Part shown: in pieces, positions 6,236 through 9,348 of the stretch
Layout of the letters: each line of letters opens with the position of its first letter
Position numbering within the stretch: the first letter of the stretch is position 1
Assembly: GCA_963169135.1 (NCBI GenBank)
Contig: CAUJEQ010000208.1
Location: forward strand, 1-9,348
Reading direction: 5' to 3'
DNA length: 9,348 bases
Origin: Chloroflexota bacterium
GTDB taxonomy: Bacteria > Chloroflexota > Dehalococcoidia > Tepidiformales > Tepidiformaceae
Position numbers and translations under genes: made by a program
Notes under the pieces: model-generated
What the model was told of the DNA's origin: nothing
Databases searched by the model: none
The model's input: only the letters and a program-made list of their open reading frames with translations

Positions 6236-7465
6236 ATGACTCCTCCTCCGGTTAGCGAACGCGACAAAGATTCGATCGCGCGGTACCTCCTGAGCTTCCG
6301 CTGGGACTTCCGCAACGAGGTCGTCCACAAGGTCCTGATCGACGGCGGCCTGCCGCTCTGGCGCCAGTTGCTCCGCTTTGTGCCAAACCCGAAAGAACGC
6401 GGACGCCTCCTCGAACTCGGCAGCCCTCCGTTCCACATCACCCTCATGCTCCAGAAGTTCCGCAACTACGACCTCTCGCTCACCGGCTACGCTTCCGACG
6501 GCCGTCCGGAAATCCGCCAGACCCTCACCAGCCCCGAATACGAGGAGCAGCACGACTTCGTCTGCACCTGCTTCAACGCCGAACAGGACACCTTCCCCTA
6601 CCCCGACAACACCTTCGACTTGGTCACCTGGTGCGAGGTCATCGAGCATCTCACCGAGAACCCGGTCCACGCCCTTGCCGAGATCCACCGCGTGCTGAAG
6701 CCCGGCGGCGCGCTCGTACTGTCGACGCCCAACGCAAGCCGCGCCGATTCCATCATCAACTTCCTCCTTGGCCGCAACATCTACGATCCCTACCACCTTG
6801 GCGCCCCCCTCAAGGGCTCCCGCCACAGCCGCGAGTACACCCTTTCCGAGCTCAAGGAGCTCCTCGAAGGCTGCGGATACAGCATCGACCGTGCCCAGGA
6901 CATCGACATCTACCCACCCCAGGGCCGCAAGCGCGCCACCTTCCGCTGGCTGCTCGAAAACGTCGTTGCCCGCGTCACGAAGGGCAACTACCGTTTTCAC
7001 CTCTTCGTCCGCGCCCGCAAGACTGAAACGCCCTTCCGCTACTACTTCCCGGACCGCCTCTACGACGGCGGCCACCTGGCCTTCTACAGGGCCCCGCGCC
7101 ACGCCAATGTCGTCTTCGGCGAGAACGACGTTCCCCACACCGCGATGGGCTGGAACGACCTCAAGACCGGCCCCGGGGACCGCAAGTACCGCCGCTGCTC
7201 CGATGTCGGTGACATCTATCTCGTCAGCAACGACCGGCTCACTTCCGCGACGGTCATGCTCGCCAACGGCAGCGGCGAAGCGCAGGCGTGGCACGACAAC
7301 GGAGGCGCTTTGGTCAGCCTCGGCACGGCCCGCTTCGAGGCCCCCGAGGGCCGCTGGACCGAGGTAACCGTCCCGCTGTCGAAGGACTACGAGCCGGGCA
7401 ACCCCCTGCACATCCGGCTCGACGTCCCCGGTGGAGTCGATGTCCACCGCGTGACCACTGCATAA
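6236..7465 (+). CDS. Class I SAM-dependent methyltransferase with extra C-terminal beta-rich domain
   Basis: The product has 409 residues. The methyltransferase region spans about 50-260: a motif I position at LLELGSPPFH (58-67), PYPDNTFDLVTWCEVIEHL (121-139, motif II/III as in Methyltransf_11/UbiE-like folds), and HRVLKPGGALVLSTPNA (151-167). The motif I loop is degenerate: the usual ExGxGxG reads ELGSPPF, which raises doubt about SAM binding or indicates a diverged subfamily. The usual acidic motif II after the second strand is not obvious either. Residues about 290-409 form a second domain with no helices evident and alternating hydrophobic strands (DIYLVSND, SATVMLANG, RWTEVTVPL, LHIRLDVPGG), resembling a jelly-roll or carbohydrate-binding fold. 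The acceptor is unknown; a saccharide or glycolipid is a guess from the second domain. The start codon ATG at 6236 follows a promoter at leaderless distance. It is divergent from the PHP gene. Confidence 0.8.
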   Translation: MTPPPVSERDKDSIARYLLSFRWDFRNEVVHKVLIDGGLPLWRQLLRFVPNPKERGRLLELGSPPFHITLMLQKFRNYDLSLTGYASDGRPEIRQTLTSPEYEEQHDFVCTCFNAEQDTFPYPDNTFDLVTWCEVIEHLTENPVHALAEIHRVLKPGGALVLSTPNASRADSIINFLLGRNIYDPYHLGAPLKGSRHSREYTLSELKELLEGCGYSIDRAQDIDIYPPQGRKRATFRWLLENVVARVTKGNYRFHLFVRARKTETPFRYYFPDRLYDGGHLAFYRAPRHANVVFGENDVPHTAMGWNDLKTGPGDRKYRRCSDVGDIYLVSNDRLTSATVMLANGSGEAQAWHDNGGALVSLGTARFEAPEGRWTEVTVPLSKDYEPGNPLHIRLDVPGGVDVHRVTTA

Positions 7466-7466
7466 C

Positions 7467-7480
7467 ACGCGTTCGCGCGT
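7467..7480 (+). terminator. Weak hairpin after the methyltransferase gene
   Basis: ACGCG (7467-7471) pairs with CGCGT (7476-7480) around a TTCG loop, one base after the TAA stop. UUCG-type tetraloops are stable, but the stem is only 5 bp and no T-tract follows (TAAGAAC). It may be a weak or factor-assisted terminator or a 3'-end stabiliser. Confidence 0.3.
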
Positions 7481-7493
7481 TAAGAACGTGCAA

Positions 7494-7523
7494 TTGCCCA
7501 TCTGCTTTCGCCTTTGCTAGGAT
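7494..7523 (+). promoter_or_regulatory. Promoter of the HNH gene
   Basis: TTGCCC (7494-7499) and TAGGAT (7518-7523) are separated by 18 bases, and the -10 is extended by TGC (7515-7517). Transcription should start near 7530, giving a leader of roughly a dozen bases before the ATG at 7544. It is the best-looking promoter in the window. Confidence 0.6.
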
Positions 7524-7543
7524 CACGCAAAGGCGGCGTGGGT

Positions 7544-8077
7544 ATGGATCCGTCATCCGTCCTCGTGCTCAATCAGAACTACGAGCCGCTCAATGTGTGC
7601 AACGTGCGGCGCGCGCTCGTCCTTGTGCTCCGCGGCAAGGCCGAAGTCATCGAGTCCGCCCGTTCCGTGTTCCACACCGCCCGGGCAACCTTCGTCCTCC
7701 CATCGGTCATCCGCCTGGTCCACATGATCAAGCGCCCCCGGCCGAAGGTCCGCCTCACCCGCAAGGAGATCTTTGCCCGTGATGGCTGGCAATGCGTCTA
7801 CTGCGGCCGCGCCACCCGAGACCTCACCCTCGATCATGTCGTCCCCCGCCACCGCGGCGGCCCGCACACCTGGGACAACCTGGTGGCTGCCTGCCGTTCC
7901 TGTAACCACCGCAAGGCCGGCCGCACCCCCCAAGAAGCCCGCATGGCAATGACCCACGAGCCCGGCGTGCCCCGCGTCTCTATCTACCACACCTTCTTCC
8001 CCTACCTCGGCACCCAGGAAGAATGGCGCAAGTTCGTCCCCGGCTGGGACGATACCGCCCTTTCCGCCGCCGGCTGA
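7544..8077 (+). CDS. HNH endonuclease family protein
   Basis: The 177-residue product belongs to a widespread, uncharacterised group of stand-alone HNH proteins. The N-terminal part (about 5-36) carries the group's typical VLVLNQNYEPLNVCNVRRALVLVL-type segment, of unknown role. The HNH/zinc part spans about 72-125: CVYCG (C84, C87), the catalytic LDHVVPRHRGG with D97-H98, WDNLVAAC with N112, and C117-x2-C120 followed by N121-H122. The four cysteines should form a structural zinc site beside the beta-beta-alpha-metal nuclease fold. The ATG at 7544 gives the usual family N-terminus; a TTG 30 bases upstream would fall in the -10 region and is rejected. AAAGG (7529-7533) may serve as ribosome binding site. 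No methyltransferase or restriction partner is adjacent (the upstream methyltransferase is not of a DNA type), so a restriction role is not supported. Confidence 0.9.
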   Translation: MDPSSVLVLNQNYEPLNVCNVRRALVLVLRGKAEVIESARSVFHTARATFVLPSVIRLVHMIKRPRPKVRLTRKEIFARDGWQCVYCGRATRDLTLDHVVPRHRGGPHTWDNLVAACRSCNHRKAGRTPQEARMAMTHEPGVPRVSIYHTFFPYLGTQEEWRKFVPGWDDTALSAAG

Positions 8078-8108
8078 GCTGCCAACGTCCCGCGCTTGTC
8101 ACCCTCGG

Positions 8109-8129
8109 CGCACTTCGCACTTCGCACTT
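8109..8129 (+). repeat. Three tandem copies of CGCACTT at a promoter
   Basis: Three perfect 7-base copies are head to tail, ending 3 bases before the -10 hexamer TATAGT. They occupy the region where a -35 element and spacer would normally lie. They could be an activator site array or a slippage-prone microsatellite that sets promoter spacing. Confidence 0.85.
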
Positions 8130-8132
8130 CTG

Positions 8133-8138
8133 TATAGT
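8133..8138 (+). promoter_or_regulatory. -10 element for the CoA-transferase gene
   Basis: TATAGT is a five-of-six match to the -10 consensus, 38 bases before the ATG at 8177. No -35 hexamer lies at the standard spacing; TTGTCA at 8096-8101 is too far (31 bases). The intervening CGCACTT repeats suggest activator dependence. Confidence 0.45.
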
Positions 8139-8164
8139 CCCCATCGTTTCCATCTATCACTATC

Positions 8165-8170
8165 GAGGTG
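8165..8170 (+). promoter_or_regulatory. Ribosome binding site of the CoA-transferase gene
   Basis: GAGGTG lies 6 bases before the ATG at 8177, a proper Shine-Dalgarno spacing. It fixes the start and contrasts with the leaderless-looking starts elsewhere in the window. Confidence 0.7.
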
Positions 8171-8176
8171 CCCCCG

Positions 8177-9348
8177 ATGACCCACACCGCCACCGACTGG
8201 CATGCCCGCGTCGCTGAGAAGCTCGTCTCGCCCGAAGACGCCGTCGCACTCGTCAAAGATGGCGACCTTGTCTGGGCCGGCGGTTGGACTTCCGTCCCGC
8301 CCCAGCTCTGCGGCGCCCTTTCCCACCGCGGTCCCGAGCTCAAGGACGTGACCATCATCTCCTTCCTCACCCCCTACAAGTGGGACACCCCCGAAAACAT
8401 CGAGAACTTCACGATCATCACCGCCTACGCCAGCCCCCTCGACCGCGCGGCCGTCCGCGAAGGCCGCATGGACTACATCCCCGTCGCCCAGTTCCGCGAA
8501 GGCATCATGCCCGCAGGCATCGACCGCTTCGACGCCGCCATGATCCCCATCTCCCCTCCCGACGAGGAAGGCTGGTGCTCCTTCGGTAGCGGTGTCTTCT
8601 TCGGCCCAACCGTCGCCTCCATCACCTCCACCCTCATCGGCGAAATCCACCCTGACTTCATTCGTACCGGTGGCGGCAACCGCATCCACATCTCCCGTTT
8701 CGAACGCGTCATCGAATACACACTCCCGCCAGCGGTGGCTCCCATCCCGCCCCGCAGCGAAGAGACTGAAATCGCCGCCCAGGTCATCTGCACCCTCGTC
8801 GCAAACGAGATCGTCTACGACGGCTGCACGGTCCAGTTCGGCATTGGCGACGTTTCTGCCGCCCTCCCGGCGTTCCTCGATGAGCGCCACGACCTCGGCG
8901 TCCACACCGAGCTCCTCCCCGGCGGCGTCCCCGACCTGGTCGACAAGGGGGTCATCACCGGCCGGAACAAGCCCCACCACGTCGGCAAGGTCGTCGCCAG
9001 CGCCCTCGGCCAGGTCCCACCCGAAGACCTCGCCCGCATCGACGGCAACCCCACGTACGAGCTCTACGACTTCACCCATACCGACGACCTGCGCATGCTC
9101 CTCCAGATCGAGAACTTCGTCGCCGTCAACAACGCCATGGCCGTTGACCTCACCGGCAACGTCTCTTCGGAGACGCAGGGCCCGAACCTGTTCAGCGGCA
9201 CGGGCGGGCAGGCAGCCTTCGCCGTCGGCGCCTCGACTGCCGCCGGGGGCTCGGTCATCGTCCTGCCGTCGAGCTCGCTCGTGAACGGCAGCCGCGCCAC
9301 GCGCATCGTCGGCGGCCATCCCCCGGGGACGGTGCAGACCGTGCACCG
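8177..9348 (+). CDS. Acetyl-CoA hydrolase/4-hydroxybutyrate CoA-transferase-like protein, 3' end missing
   Basis: The frame is open from the ATG at 8177 to the window edge (390 codons), so the C-terminus is absent; family members usually have about 430 residues. The sequence fits the class I-type acyl-CoA transferases of the 4-hydroxybutyrate/butyryl CoA-transferase group, which move CoA between acetate and an acyl acid through a glutamyl-CoA thioester. Visible features: the N-terminal domain (about 1-200) with VKDGDLVWAGGW (25-36) and PISPPDEEGWCSFG, a GTVQ-like FGIG segment before the second domain, and LGVHTELLPGGVPDLVDKG, whose Glu (E245) aligns with the catalytic glutamate of the family. 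The oxyanion-loop motif FSGTGGQ (339-345) is present, followed by AAF where DF is common. The substrate cannot be told from the sequence. It has its own -10 and Shine-Dalgarno sequence and lies 99 bases after the HNH gene. Confidence 0.85.
   Translation, partial: MTHTATDWHARVAEKLVSPEDAVALVKDGDLVWAGGWTSVPPQLCGALSHRGPELKDVTIISFLTPYKWDTPENIENFTIITAYASPLDRAAVREGRMDYIPVAQFREGIMPAGIDRFDAAMIPISPPDEEGWCSFGSGVFFGPTVASITSTLIGEIHPDFIRTGGGNRIHISRFERVIEYTLPPAVAPIPPRSEETEIAAQVICTLVANEIVYDGCTVQFGIGDVSAALPAFLDERHDLGVHTELLPGGVPDLVDKGVITGRNKPHHVGKVVASALGQVPPEDLARIDGNPTYELYDFTHTDDLRMLLQIENFVAVNNAMAVDLTGNVSSETQGPNLFSGTGGQAAFAVGASTAAGGSVIVLPSSSLVNGSRATRIVGGHPPGTVQTVH

Noticed and set aside
6101..7501. Minus-strand open frame opposite the methyltransferase gene
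   Set aside because: It has biased Ala/Val/Glu/Asp composition typical of antisense frames in GC-rich genes and conflicts with a clear methyltransferase.
7514..7543. TTG at 7514 as start of the HNH gene
   Set aside because: It overlaps the -10 element and adds ten residues not typical of the family. The ATG at 7544 gives the standard N-terminus.
6236..8077. Restriction-modification pair formed by the methyltransferase and HNH genes
   Set aside because: The methyltransferase lacks DNA-methylase motifs such as (D/N/S)PP(Y/F) in the catalytic position or a PCQ motif and carries a beta-rich domain. The HNH gene has its own promoter. Nothing links them functionally.
8099..9346. Minus-strand open frame opposite the CoA-transferase gene
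   Set aside because: Its product is Gly/Asp/Val low-complexity without motifs. The plus-strand frame has clear CoA-transferase motifs, a ribosome binding site and a -10 element.

Overview
The window is GC-rich bacterial chromosome, with third codon positions dominated by C and G. It holds seven protein genes, one cut by the right edge, and no rRNA, complete tRNA, insertion sequence or CRISPR array. The gene set suggests a member of the Chloroflexota, perhaps the Dehalococcoidia/Tepidiforma side: a LuxR-type HTH joined to a membrane-anchored propeller, a PolX-like PHP protein, a lone HNH protein and a glycine/arginine-tailed PNPase. This placement rests on general resemblance of proteins and layout, not on a search, and an actinobacterial-like lineage is not excluded.

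Left part (1-3030): a canonical rpsO-pnp pair. rpsO (ribosomal protein S15, TTG start) ends inside an intrinsic-terminator-like hairpin that contains its own stop codon. pnp (polynucleotide phosphorylase) follows after 160 bases and carries an unusually long Gly/Arg-rich tail of about 136 residues after the S1 domain. A strong 12-bp terminator hairpin closes this unit.

Middle part (3033-6173): an SRPBCC-fold protein on the minus strand is divergent from a membrane-tethered LuxR-HTH/beta-propeller regulator on the plus strand. That regulator converges on a minus-strand gene encoding a PolX-like N-terminal domain (8-kDa/HhH type) joined directly to a complete PHP phosphoesterase domain, with no polymerase core between them.

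Right part (6236-9348): a SAM-dependent methyltransferase with an extra C-terminal beta-rich domain starts divergently from the PHP gene. It is followed by an HNH endonuclease-family gene and by a 4-hydroxybutyrate/acetyl-CoA-transferase-like gene that runs off the window.

Apart from rpsO-pnp, the genes look like independent transcription units. Most are preceded by a recognisable -10 hexamer (TAGGTT, TAGGCT, TAGGAT, TATAGT, TATGCT, CACAAT). For three genes the -10 lies only 6-8 bases before the start codon with no Shine-Dalgarno sequence, which points to leaderless mRNAs. No multi-gene defence or biosynthetic system is visible. The most unusual items are the membrane-bound LuxR-propeller regulator with its divergent SRPBCC neighbour, the polymerase-less PolX-like PHP protein, the two-domain methyltransferase with a degenerate SAM loop, and the repeat-built RGG tail of PNPase. 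The longest gene-free stretch is 160 bases (329-488).
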